DNA of 64,000 nucleotides from Xanthomonas floridensis (lineage in GTDB: Bacteria > Pseudomonadota > Gammaproteobacteria > Xanthomonadales > Xanthomonadaceae). Under the pieces are notes generated by a model. It saw nothing but the letters and a program-made list of their open reading frames with translations. It was not told the origin of the DNA and made no database searches. The DNA lies in NCBI RefSeq assembly GCF_001642575.1, contig NZ_LXNG01000034.1, forward strand, positions 1 to 64,000, read 5' to 3'. Shown in pieces: positions 8,801 through 16,297 of this stretch. How positions within the stretch are numbered: the first letter of the stretch is position 1; each line of letters begins with the position of its first letter. The position numbers and the translations under genes were made by a program.

Positions 8801-8997
8801 GGACAGATCCAGGCAAGCGGCTCCCGTAGCGGGTGCCGGTATCGAATAAGGAACAGGTGCGCGAGTGCTGCCGCATGCACTGGAGCCCGTGTGCAACACA
8901 AGGCAGCCAGGCACCGCGGTGGTGTGGTCGGACGCGCGGGGCAGCGACACGTGGGCGGCGACGAGTGCCGCCGATGCCATCCCTGTCGGTTGGACGT

Positions 8998-9411
8998 TTA
9001 AGCGCTGGCCGGCGGCCCGCGTGGAGCGTGCGCGTAGCGGAATCGCCCGGTATCGATCGGCAGCGTATCGGGCGAGGCGAACACCGGCGGAGCGGGCGCA
9101 GCAAGCGGCAACCATACGGCAAGCAGCACCGGCAGCATGCGCGCCGCCAATGCGCAGTAATCGCATGCATCGTGTTGCCGGGTGTGGTCGCTGCCGATTG
9201 GCGCGTCGCCCCATGCGTGTGCAGTGGGTGTGGCCGCTTCGGCAATCGCCGCAACTGCTGTCTCGCCGTGGTGGCAAAGCTCGCTGACGATGGGAGATGC
9301 GACGGCAGCCGCCTGCGCCAAGCGTGAGACAACCGGTGCCACGGCCATCAGCATCGCAGCCATGATGGCCAACCAGGCAAATGTGCGCAGAGGTGTCCGC
9401 CGCTGTCTCAT
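8998..9411 (-). CDS. DUF2946 family protein upstream of the TonB receptor
   Basis: This 137-residue protein parallels the one at 3825-4283: an N-terminal helix (FAWLAIMAAMLMAVAPVV), a histidine-rich middle (DHTRQHDAC), the CDYCALAARMLPVLLAVW membrane segment with paired cysteines and the C-terminal YAHAPRGPP. It is read in the same direction as the TonB receptor and probably co-transcribed with it. The role is unknown; the family is strongly associated with copper receptors. Confidence 0.75.
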   Translation of the reverse strand: MRQRRTPLRTFAWLAIMAAMLMAVAPVVSRLAQAAAVASPIVSELCHHGETAVAAIAEAATPTAHAWGDAPIGSDHTRQHDACDYCALAARMLPVLLAVWLPLAAPAPPVFASPDTLPIDTGRFRYAHAPRGPPASA

Positions 9412-9804
9412 ACTGCGGATTCTATGTCAGCTGCGCGCGCGCGCGGTGCGGCAAGGCGATGCGTCGGCTGCATTTGGCGTGTTGATGACAATGCTGCTTT
9501 GCGTCGTGGTCGCCCGTGCTCACCGCCCGGAGTGTCTGTTCGGTCTTGTGCTGGGCATGACCTTCGTGCTCGGCGCGGAGCTGCCGTGCATCGTGTTCAT
9601 GGTGATTGCAACACTCTGAGCCGTTGCGCTTTTCATGCTGTGGCCGGCGCTGCAGTGGGGCGTCGGCAACGTGCGCGTGCGCCAGCTGCAGGTCTGATCC
9701 TGCGTCGGCATGCAGGGCTTTACGGATGAGCGCCCTCAGGCCACCGCCGATGCGTACCGAACCCTAATGCACCGGCTGCTCATCCCATCGCGTGGCTTGT
9801 CGTC
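9412..9804. other. Intergenic stretch without recognisable gene
   Basis: The region separates the DUF2946 start from the ParD-like gene. Short open frames occur, including one coding a hydrophobic stretch near 9480-9619, but none has both a ribosome site and family resemblance. It should contain the promoter of the minus-strand copper genes; I could not place it. Confidence 0.5.
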
Positions 9805-9836
9805 GAATATACGGTTCGTATACGATGTGTATATTC
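9805..9836 (+). promoter_or_regulatory. Nested palindromic operator upstream of the ParD-like/MAP pair
   Basis: GAATATAC at 9805-9812 and GTATATTC at 9829-9836 are perfect 8-bp inverted arms. CGTATACG at 9817-9824 is a second perfect palindrome centred on the same axis (between 9820 and 9821). The AT-rich box stands 21 bp before the ATG at 9858 and likely overlaps the promoter. Such a nested dyad is what one expects for autoregulation by a dimeric or tetrameric DNA-binding antitoxin-like protein. Confidence 0.7.
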
Positions 9837-9857
9837 CGCAATCCGCCAGGAGCCATC

Positions 9858-10085
9858 ATGGGCATCGTCAATATCGATGACGACCTGCACGATCAACTGC
9901 GACGCGCCTGTACTGTCACCAGCCGGTCGATCAATGCGCAGGCCAGTTTCTGGATCAAGGTGGGCATGTTGTGCGAGATGCATCCGGACTACTCGTTCCA
10001 GGACATCGTGGCGCAGGAACTGCGCGCGGCGGGGGTGAGGCCGCAAGCCTTGAAGCCGCAGACCGCAACACCAGGGCGCGCATGA
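9858..10085 (+). CDS. ParD-like antitoxin-family protein
   Basis: A 75-residue protein starts MGIVNIDDDLHDQLRRAC and has the ribbon-helix-helix-like pattern of the ParD_like family (SRSINAQASFWIKVGMLCE), then the short motif HPDYSFQDIVAQELRAAG. The ATG at 9858 follows CAGGAG. Its stop overlaps the methionine aminopeptidase start (ATGA at 10082-10085), which implies translational coupling. A palindromic operator lies just upstream. In classical ParDE the partner would be a ParE toxin; here the partner is an aminopeptidase. DNA binding is likely from the fold, and antitoxin activity is unproven. Confidence 0.8.
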   Translation: MGIVNIDDDLHDQLRRACTVTSRSINAQASFWIKVGMLCEMHPDYSFQDIVAQELRAAGVRPQALKPQTATPGRA

Positions 10086-10858
10086 TCAAGCACCCGGATG
10101 AGATCGCATTGATGGCGGTTTCCGGGCAGCTTCTCGCGCAGGTATTCCATGCGCTGGATCGGCTACCGCTGGAAGGGCGCAGCACGCTCGAGCTCAATGC
10201 CTTTGTCGAACGCATGATTGTCGATGAGCTCGCCGCACGGCCCGCGAGCAAGGGGCAATACGGGTTCGAGTTCGTGCTCAACGCCTCGATCGACGACGTG
10301 GTTTGCCACGGTGTGCCCTCGGCCGCCGATGTGTTGCGCAGCGGGCAGATCGTCAATCTGGATATCACCCTGGAAAAGAACGGGTTTATCGCCGATTCCA
10401 GCACGACGTACCTGGTGGGCGAGGTGGCCTACCCGGCGCGCCGGCTGGTGCAGGCCGCGCATCAGGCGATGTGGAAAGGCATTGCCGCGGTACGGCCGGG
10501 CGCGCGCCTGGGCGATATCGGGCATGCGATAGCGCGGCATGCGCGCGATCACGGCTATAGCGTGGTCAAGGAGTACTGCGGGCACGGCATCGGGCGAGAG
10601 ATGCACGAAGAGCCGCAGGTTCTGCATTACGGCCATGCGGGAACCGGCCTGGCGTTGCAGGAAGGCATGGTGTTCACCATCGAGCCGATGATCAACCAGG
10701 GGCGCGCGGCGATCCGCTCGGATCCGGATCAGTGGCCGGTCCGTACCCGCGATGGCAAGTTGTCGGCGCAGTTCGAACACACGGTGGCGGTGACGCGCAG
10801 CGGTGTGCGGGTGCTGACGCTGCGGCCGGGCGAGACGCCGTTGTGCCCGGTGGAGTGA
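10082..10858 (+). CDS. map: Type I methionine aminopeptidase, coupled to a ParD-like gene
   Basis: This 258-residue enzyme removes N-terminal methionine from new proteins. All five metal ligands of type I MAP are present, D94, D105, H168, E201 and E232, together with the substrate histidine H76 in VVCHGVPS. Spacing matches the E. coli enzyme with an offset of three residues, and the length is normal, so it should be active. It has no N-terminal zinc-finger extension. Its start overlaps the stop of the ParD-like gene by four bases (ATGA). It is not next to rpsB, so it is probably an accessory copy; whether the chromosome has another map is outside the window. Confidence 0.92.
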   Translation: MIKHPDEIALMAVSGQLLAQVFHALDRLPLEGRSTLELNAFVERMIVDELAARPASKGQYGFEFVLNASIDDVVCHGVPSAADVLRSGQIVNLDITLEKNGFIADSSTTYLVGEVAYPARRLVQAAHQAMWKGIAAVRPGARLGDIGHAIARHARDHGYSVVKEYCGHGIGREMHEEPQVLHYGHAGTGLALQEGMVFTIEPMINQGRAAIRSDPDQWPVRTRDGKLSAQFEHTVAVTRSGVRVLTLRPGETPLCPVE

Positions 10859-10895
10859 GCCCGGCAACATTGCGCTGTGGGCAGGCGCTGCATCA

Positions 10896-11441
10896 CTACG
10901 GGCGCGCTGGTCCGGCTCCGGCAGGCGGGCGCGGGATCAGCGGGACGGTGTTGGTCTGCAGCAGCCTGCGTACCGTGGCTTCAACGCTGCCGAATCGCCA
11001 GCGCTGTACGGCGTAGGCCAGTCCGATGCCGGCGAGGAACATCGCCACCAGCGCCGGCTTGATGGTGGCCGCCGGTATCAGGATGGCGGCCACCACGTAC
11101 ACCACCGTCCAGTTGCACAGGCCGGTAATCACGATGCTGCGTTGCTTGCGATCGATCTCGATGCGCCCGCGCATGATCATCGGGTAGACGGGGCCGACAA
11201 AGATCAGGAACGTCTCGCGAAATCCGTAGACATGGTCGGACAACCGATGGAAGCGCAGGTCCGGCAAGCGCGATTGATCCAATGCAGGCTCGATCTGTGC
11301 CAGCGAAAAACAGGCCAGCGCATCGCGGCTGACCGGAATGCGCCGCACGAAGAGCGGCAACCCCCAGCCGAAGTACAGGCGGTTCCAGCTGATCAGCAAG
11401 ATGCCTTCGATCACAATTCCTACCAGCAGCAGATAGAACAT
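10896..11441 (-). CDS. Hypothetical membrane protein, about three helices
   Basis: A 181-residue protein has an N-terminal helix (MFYLLLVGIVIEGILLISW) and two central helices (WTVVYVVAAILIPAA and ALVAMFLAGIGLAYAV) with a polar soluble loop between the first and second (RRIPVSRDALACFSLAQIEPAL). I recognise no family. The ATG at 11441 begins directly with the first helix and is preferred over an upstream in-frame start at 11468. It converges on the aminopeptidase gene, with 37 bp between stops. Confidence 0.65.
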   Translation of the reverse strand: MFYLLLVGIVIEGILLISWNRLYFGWGLPLFVRRIPVSRDALACFSLAQIEPALDQSRLPDLRFHRLSDHVYGFRETFLIFVGPVYPMIMRGRIEIDRKQRSIVITGLCNWTVVYVVAAILIPAATIKPALVAMFLAGIGLAYAVQRWRFGSVEATVRRLLQTNTVPLIPRPPAGAGPARP

Positions 11442-11671
11442 CGCGCTTCCCCGGTCGACTGATCGCACTATCGCATGCGCGCTGCCTGCTGGCTGCAGGT
11501 GGTGGAACGGCGCCGCAGCCGATCCTGACGTGCGGGCCCAGGTGAGGCCTGCCGTGCGGCTGCCACGTCATCGCCGCGCCGGACTGGCCCAGGTCAGCAC
11601 CGCTCATGCACACTGGGCGTCACAGCGGATGCCGGCTCTGCCGGCGTGCTGATCCAGCCATCACTGGTGCC

Positions 11672-13468
11672 ATGCAGCCACTTCCCCACACCACGCCGGC
11701 CTTGCACGCCACGGCTGCGCAGCTGCGCCGGCCGCTGGACTGGCTGCGCCGGCAATTGCGCGCCAACGACATGTGGTTCATCGGCCTGGCTGCCATGGTC
11801 GGTTTGATCGCTGCAGCGTCGATGGTGGTGCAGGCCGGGATCGCACACGCGCTGCAGGCCTGGCTGTACGGGCTCGGCCCGGAGGCGCGGCTCAGTACGG
11901 CCAGCAGGATCACGCCCACGCAGCTGCTGGTCCTGCCGCTGGGCGGCTTGCTGGTCGGGCTGGTGGCGTTGATGGCGCGGCGGCGCAAGCGCGCGCTGGT
12001 GGATGCGGTGGAAGCCAACGCGCTGCATGGCGGGCGCATGTCGATGCGCGACAACCTGATCGTTGCGGTGCAGACCGTGTTGTCCAACGGCTTCGGCGCC
12101 TCGGTGGGACTGGAGGCGACGTACACGCAGATGGGGTCCGGTGCAGGCTCGCAGCTTGGCCGGATCTTGCGGGTGCGTCGCGCCGACATGCGCACCCTGG
12201 TGGGAGCCGGTGCGGCGGGCGCGATCGCCGCTGCCTTTGGCGCGCCGCTGGCCGGAGCGTTCTATGCGTTCGAGATCGTGATCGGCGCCTACACGCCGTC
12301 GGCGCTGGCACCGGTGGCGGCGGCGGCATTGGCCGGCGCGTTCATGGCCAATGCGCTGGGCGCGGCGCCGTACTCGTTGCCGGCGGCGGTGGCGTACCAG
12401 TTGCAACCGCGCGACTACGCGATCTACGTCGCGCTGGGGCTGGTGTGTGCGTTGATCGGCATCGCCGTGATGCGCCTGGTGGCCGGCATCGAACGCGGCG
12501 TGGGGCGCATCAATCTGCCGCTATGGGGCCGCCCGGTCATCGGCGGGTTGCTGTTGATTCCGTTGGCGATGTATTCGCCACAGGTGCTGTCGTCCGGCCA
12601 CGGCGCCCTGCACCTGGATATGACCAGCAGCACCACCTTGCAGGTGCTGGCCACCCTGTTGGTGCTCAAGTGCATTGCCTCGGGCATTTCGCTGGGTTTC
12701 GGCTTCCGTGGCGGGCTGTTCTTCGCGTCCCTGTTCATGGGCTCGTTGGTCGGCAGCTTGTTCGCCGTATGCGTGAACCTGTTGGTGGGCGCGGCGGCGG
12801 TGGATGCCACCAGCGCATCGCTGGTGGGGATGGCCGCACTGGCGGCGGCGATCGTGGGCGCACCGATGACCATGGCGATGCTGATCCTGGAGGGCACGCA
12901 CGACTTTGTGCTGGCCAGCGCCGTGATGGCGGCGGTGTTGGTGGCCAACACGGTGGTACGGCAGGTGTTCGGCTATTCGTTCTCCACCTGGCGGCTGCAT
13001 CTGCGGGGCGAAAACATCCGCAGCGCACGCGATGTGGGCTGGGTGCGCACGCTGTCGGCCGGCAAGATGATGCGCAAGGATGCCAACCACACCGCGCAGG
13101 ACATCAGCGTGGGCGAGTTCCGACGCCGTTTCCCGCTGGGGTCGACCCAGCGCGTGGTGCTGGAGGATGCGGCCGGCCACTACGCCGGCGTGGTGCCGCT
13201 GGCAACGCTGTATGCCGACAACGTGCAGCCGGATGCGCCGGTGAGCGACTACGCCAGACATCGCGATGCGGCATTGCTGGCAGACACCGACATCGTGGCC
13301 ATCATGAAGGTCTTCGATGCGACGCAGGCCGACGAACTGGCGGTGATCGACGCTGACCGCCATGTGCTAGGCGTGCTGTCAGAAGGCTTTGTCCGCAAAC
13401 GCTATGCCGAGGAACTGGAACGACGCGAACGCGAGTTGATGGGCGAGCGGACCAGCGGCGACGATTGA
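11672..13468 (+). CDS. CLC-family chloride channel/antiporter with C-terminal CBS-like domain
   Basis: A 598-residue polytopic protein of the voltage-gated chloride channel family. Recognisable CLC segments are GASVGLEATYTQMGSGAGS, where the glutamate occupies the external-gate position, and GFRGGLFFASLFMGSLVGS, corresponding to the GxFxP region. The proline of the canonical GREGP motif is absent. The last 130 residues form a cytosolic tail resembling CBS domains (DAALLADTDIVAIMKVFDAT and AVIDADRHVLGVLSEGFV). It likely exchanges chloride for protons across the inner membrane. The ATG at 11672 gives a sensible N-terminus; an upstream GTG-type extension has no helix. Confidence 0.85.
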   Translation: MQPLPHTTPALHATAAQLRRPLDWLRRQLRANDMWFIGLAAMVGLIAAASMVVQAGIAHALQAWLYGLGPEARLSTASRITPTQLLVLPLGGLLVGLVALMARRRKRALVDAVEANALHGGRMSMRDNLIVAVQTVLSNGFGASVGLEATYTQMGSGAGSQLGRILRVRRADMRTLVGAGAAGAIAAAFGAPLAGAFYAFEIVIGAYTPSALAPVAAAALAGAFMANALGAAPYSLPAAVAYQLQPRDYAIYVALGLVCALIGIAVMRLVAGIERGVGRINLPLWGRPVIGGLLLIPLAMYSPQVLSSGHGALHLDMTSSTTLQVLATLLVLKCIASGISLGFGFRGGLFFASLFMGSLVGSLFAVCVNLLVGAAAVDATSASLVGMAALAAAIVGAPMTMAMLILEGTHDFVLASAVMAAVLVANTVVRQVFGYSFSTWRLHLRGENIRSARDVGWVRTLSAGKMMRKDANHTAQDISVGEFRRRFPLGSTQRVVLEDAAGHYAGVVPLATLYADNVQPDAPVSDYARHRDAALLADTDIVAIMKVFDATQADELAVIDADRHVLGVLSEGFVRKRYAEELERRERELMGERTSGDD

Positions 13469-13589
13469 GGCCGTCTATCCGGAGGCGGTGTGCCGCATGT
13501 TGCCAAGGTGGGATGGACCGGTGGAGCGATACGCCGCAGGCGCCGGCCGGCGACGTCACCGCGAGCCATGTGAGGCGATGCGCGTGCCA

Positions 13590-13805
13590 CTACACGGCAG
13601 CTTCCGAGTCGGCTCTGTCATTGGTGCTCGGGGTGGTGCCGGATGCGTTTGGTACAAGCGCATGCGCGCCCAGCAGGGCGGTGAGCCGTCGGTGGCAATC
13701 GCGCACGGCAAGCGCGGACGCCGGCATGTTGCAGGCGTCGAAGGTGTGCGCTTCCGCCTTCCAGGCGTCGAGCAGGTCTTCCAGATCGCAGAGCAGGCTC
13801 GGCAT
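13590..13805 (-). CDS. Small hypothetical protein
   Basis: A 71-residue frame (MPSLLCDLEDLLDAWKAEAH, later RDCHRRLTALLGAH) has GAGAAA upstream and a helical, gene-like amino-acid composition. No family is recognised. It stands alone between the chloride channel and small plus-strand genes, so the call rests on coding character only. Confidence 0.4.
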   Translation of the reverse strand: MPSLLCDLEDLLDAWKAEAHTFDACNMPASALAVRDCHRRLTALLGAHALVPNASGTTPSTNDRADSEAAV

Positions 13806-14112
13806 GGGCGTTTCTCGATGGGCTTGCCGTACTTACGGCGGCAGGCAGCGCGCGGATGCACGGCCGCTCTGCTGCAGGCTGACTCAGTTACCTAATCACC
13901 CCGCGTGGCAAGTCGCCGCCAAATGCGCGGGTCGCCACCGCCACTCGGCGTGGGTCCCGTTCGCCTTGCCTCCCGCCAAACGTCGCCAACCGACCGCAGC
14001 GTCAGCGTGTCCGTGCGGTGATGACGATGCACGCCGATGACGCAGGCCACACGTGCGCATCACGGTACCGGGAGGAGGGTGGCCAGGCGGCCTTCTGCCG
14101 CAGGAGATGAGC
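13806..14112. other. Intergenic stretch without recognisable gene
   Basis: No open frame here combines a start, ribosome site and family resemblance. The AGGAG at 14102-14106 belongs to the next small gene. Confidence 0.45.
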
Positions 14113-14277
14113 ATGCGCACCCAGGAACACGGCAACGAGCGGATCGACGACCCCAGCCCGCCCGACGGGATCAAGGCACCCGGCAAGAACGAAGACCTGC
14201 TGCAGGATGGCCCGGCGCAGGACAGCGAGATCGACGACGACGACAGTATCGAGGGCGAGATCGACGACGACCACTAG
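14113..14277 (+). CDS. Small acidic hypothetical protein
   Basis: A 54-residue, strongly acidic protein begins MRTQEHGNERIDDPSPPDG and ends with SEIDDDDSIEGEIDDDH. AGGAG at 14102-14106 is well placed for ATG 14113; an ATG at 14107 is too close to it. The low complexity suggests a disordered protein. Similar tiny hydrophilic proteins occur elsewhere in the window (41259, 46434). No function is known to me. Confidence 0.6.
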   Translation: MRTQEHGNERIDDPSPPDGIKAPGKNEDLLQDGPAQDSEIDDDDSIEGEIDDDH

Positions 14278-14538
14278 CCCCGGCAGACACGGCTGCGTGC
14301 GCAGGTGCAGCCAGATGCATAAGGCATCAGCAATGCTGCGCCGAGGCCGAGGCAGGTTGTCGCCACTGGCTAGGCGTCGATCGTCCAGCCGTCGCCATTG
14401 GCCTGCGCCCGTCTGCCGTACGGCGCGGCGCCGTCGTGCAACATGTAGGGACGCAGATGCGGCCGATCCGCACGCGTCCGGCTCGTCACGACACAAGGCC
14501 CGCTCTACACTGCACAGCCGCCGAGACGGTTGAATGCC

Positions 14539-14769
14539 ATGGATACGTTGCCGCCCTTACCGACCATTGCGCTGGGCGAGTATCGCCACTTCAAAGGCGG
14601 CCGCTACGAGGTGCTGGGCGTCGTGCGCAGCAGCGAAACCCTGGAGCCGCTGGTGCTGTATCGGCCGCTGGACAGCGAGATCGGCCTGTGGGTGCGGCCT
14701 TACGGCATGTTCGTGGAGTCGGTGGACGTGGATGGCGTCAGATGGCCGCGCTTTGCGCCTGTGGCGTGA
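14539..14769 (+). CDS. DUF1653 domain protein
   Basis: A 76-residue protein consists almost wholly of a DUF1653 domain: GEYRHFKGGRYEVLGVVRSS, then ETLEPLVLYRPLD and LWVRPYGMFVESVDVDG. The fold is a small beta barrel of unknown role, widespread in bacteria. The ATG at 14539 is chosen over an in-frame TTG nine bases upstream. Confidence 0.82.
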   Translation: MDTLPPLPTIALGEYRHFKGGRYEVLGVVRSSETLEPLVLYRPLDSEIGLWVRPYGMFVESVDVDGVRWPRFAPVA

Positions 14770-14807
14770 CCGGCGCTGGTGGTGATGCCGGTGTTCGGTA
14801 AGCGGCC

Positions 14808-15143
14808 ATGAGCGCCGCCAAGCCGCCGCTCACCACGCCAGATGGGCGCTATCTCGTCGTACGTGGCCGGCTCTGGCGCACGTCCAATCCGCATTTGAAC
14901 GCAGAGGTGCGAGCGGCCCTGGTCGGCGAGCTGATGGATGCACGCCGTGCGGTCAAGGCGGCCAGGCGCCACGACGATGCGCAACAGCTGGCGAGCGCAC
15001 GCGCCAAGGTCGATGCGTCCAAGATCGCGTTGGGAGAACGCGGCCCGGTGTGGTGGAGTGACGGCATGAAGGACTTCAATCGGCATCTGGTCAAGAACAC
15101 GCCCTACGCCGGGTGGTTTGCTGCACGCGACATCGCGACCTAG
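14808..15143 (+). CDS. Conserved hypothetical protein
   Basis: A 111-residue soluble protein begins MSAAKPPLTTPDGRYLVVRG and has the pattern RLWRTSNPHL, LVGELMDARRAVKAARR and GPVWWSDGMKDFNRHLV. It looks like a family often found in proteobacteria and sometimes misnamed a Tol-type transporter, but it has no membrane segment. The preceding DUF1653 gene is read in the same direction 38 bp upstream, so they may be co-transcribed. Confidence 0.7.
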   Translation: MSAAKPPLTTPDGRYLVVRGRLWRTSNPHLNAEVRAALVGELMDARRAVKAARRHDDAQQLASARAKVDASKIALGERGPVWWSDGMKDFNRHLVKNTPYAGWFAARDIAT

Positions 15144-15238
15144 GTCTTGGCCGCAGCGCTGTCGTGCGTCACTCAACCACGCACGACGAGCGTATCGTTG
15201 GCGTTGGCGTTGGCGCCGCGTTACGTGCGCCAGATCTT

Positions 15239-15523
15239 TCAGCCGTTCAAGAACCCTTCGGCACGCACGACGGGGGTGAAGCCCTGCACGCTGACATCCA
15301 CCAGTTGATGCACCACGAACGGATCTGCCGCCACCGCGCGCTCCAGCGCCGTACGGTCGGTGGTGTGCGCCAGCACGATGCCGCCCATGCCATCGTCCGA
15401 CGGACCGGCCGCCAGAAAGAGCCCGGCGTCGAGCTGCGCGCGTAGCCACTGCTGATGGGCTTGCAGGTGCACGCTCAGTGCCTGCGCAGCAACGCGATAG
15501 GTCAGGGTGATGATGTACACCAT
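15239..15523 (-). CDS. YciI-like (YCII domain) protein
   Basis: A 94-residue YCII-fold protein starts MVYIITLTYRV and carries the conserved histidine in LQAHQQWLR, then GLFLAAGPSDDGMGGIVLAH and DPFVVHQLVDVSVQGFTPV. YCII proteins are ferredoxin-like dimers, some with dehalogenase or muconolactone-type activity. Its ATG lies three bases after the azoreductase stop, so the two form an operon, suggesting a shared role in quinone or aromatic detoxification. Confidence 0.85.
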   Translation of the reverse strand: MVYIITLTYRVAAQALSVHLQAHQQWLRAQLDAGLFLAAGPSDDGMGGIVLAHTTDRTALERAVAADPFVVHQLVDVSVQGFTPVVRAEGFLNG

Positions 15524-15526
15524 GGC

Positions 15527-16168
15527 TCAGGCCTCCCCGTGTGTCTGGGCCACGCAGCGGCGCACCACTGCGGCAACGCAGGCCTGTGCGTTGGTCAGCG
15601 ATATCGCTGCGAGCTCGGGACCGCGCGACAGGTTTTCGGCACGCACGAATTGCACATCGTGCACGCCCAGGAAGCCGAAGGCTGCAGTCAGGTACGCTTC
15701 CTGGAAGTCCAGCGCGGCCATCGCGCCTTGCGTGTAGATGCCGCCGCGCGTCGATGCCACGATCAGTCGCTTGCCGACAGCCAGGCCTTGCGGCCCGGTG
15801 GCGGTGTACTGGAAGGTGCGGCCCGGCTGGGCAATGCGGTCGATCCAGGCCTTGAGCTGGGTAGGCACCGAAAAGTTGTACATGGGCGCACCCATCACCA
15901 CGATTTCGCTGGTCAGAAACTCTTCCACCAGCTGCTCAGACAAGGCGTGCTCTGCGACCAAGGCCGTGTCGCTGGCGGGTTGCGGCAGTGGTCGGAAGCC
16001 GGCGGCAATGGCGCCGGTGAGATGGGCAACGGGCGCGGCGGCCAGATCTCGGTAGCTCACGCTGAGTGTGGGCAGCGAGGCGCGCAGCGCCTGCACCAGG
16101 TGTGCGGTGAGCTGACGCGAGACCGAGGCGGTGGACAGGATGCTGGAGTCGAGATGGAGCAGGCGCAT
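15527..16168 (-). CDS. azoR: FMN-dependent NADH-azoreductase
   Basis: A 213-residue flavodoxin-fold enzyme begins MRLLHLDSSILSTASVSRQL. The FMN-binding loop is represented by APMYNFSVPTQLKAWIDRIA and the STRGGIY segment. AzoR enzymes reduce quinones and azo compounds with NADH and protect against thiol-reactive quinones. It is divergent from a LysR regulator, with a symmetrical LysR-type box between them, and is followed three bases later by a YciI gene. Confidence 0.9.
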   Translation of the reverse strand: MRLLHLDSSILSTASVSRQLTAHLVQALRASLPTLSVSYRDLAAAPVAHLTGAIAAGFRPLPQPASDTALVAEHALSEQLVEEFLTSEIVVMGAPMYNFSVPTQLKAWIDRIAQPGRTFQYTATGPQGLAVGKRLIVASTRGGIYTQGAMAALDFQEAYLTAAFGFLGVHDVQFVRAENLSRGPELAAISLTNAQACVAAVVRRCVAQTHGEA

Positions 16169-16230
16169 GGTGGGCTCGTGGGGCTGTGGTCGGTACGGCG
16201 GCACTCTACGCAGCGGCCGTGGTCGCCGGT

Positions 16231-16253
16231 AGCTTGTGGCCGGATGACAAGCT
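16231..16253. promoter_or_regulatory. LysR-type operator between azoR and its divergent regulator
   Basis: AGCTTGT at 16231-16237 and ACAAGCT at 16247-16253 are perfect 7-bp inverted arms separated by nine bases, giving a TTGT-N9-ACAA core and a T-N11-A LysR box. It lies 63 bp from the azoreductase start and 45 bp from the regulator start, the usual position for a shared operator. Confidence 0.7.
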
Positions 16254-16297
16254 GTCATGATGAGCAGGACAATGCGCATCTTCTGGCGCGGGATTTG

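Noticed and set aside
8801-8997. Cobalamin riboswitch upstream of the TonB receptor
   Set aside because: A receptor leader can carry a B12 box, but no matching conserved box or typical stem set is visible here.
9858-10085. Complete classical ParDE toxin-antitoxin locus
   Set aside because: No ParE-like gene is adjacent; the coupled gene is a methionine aminopeptidase.
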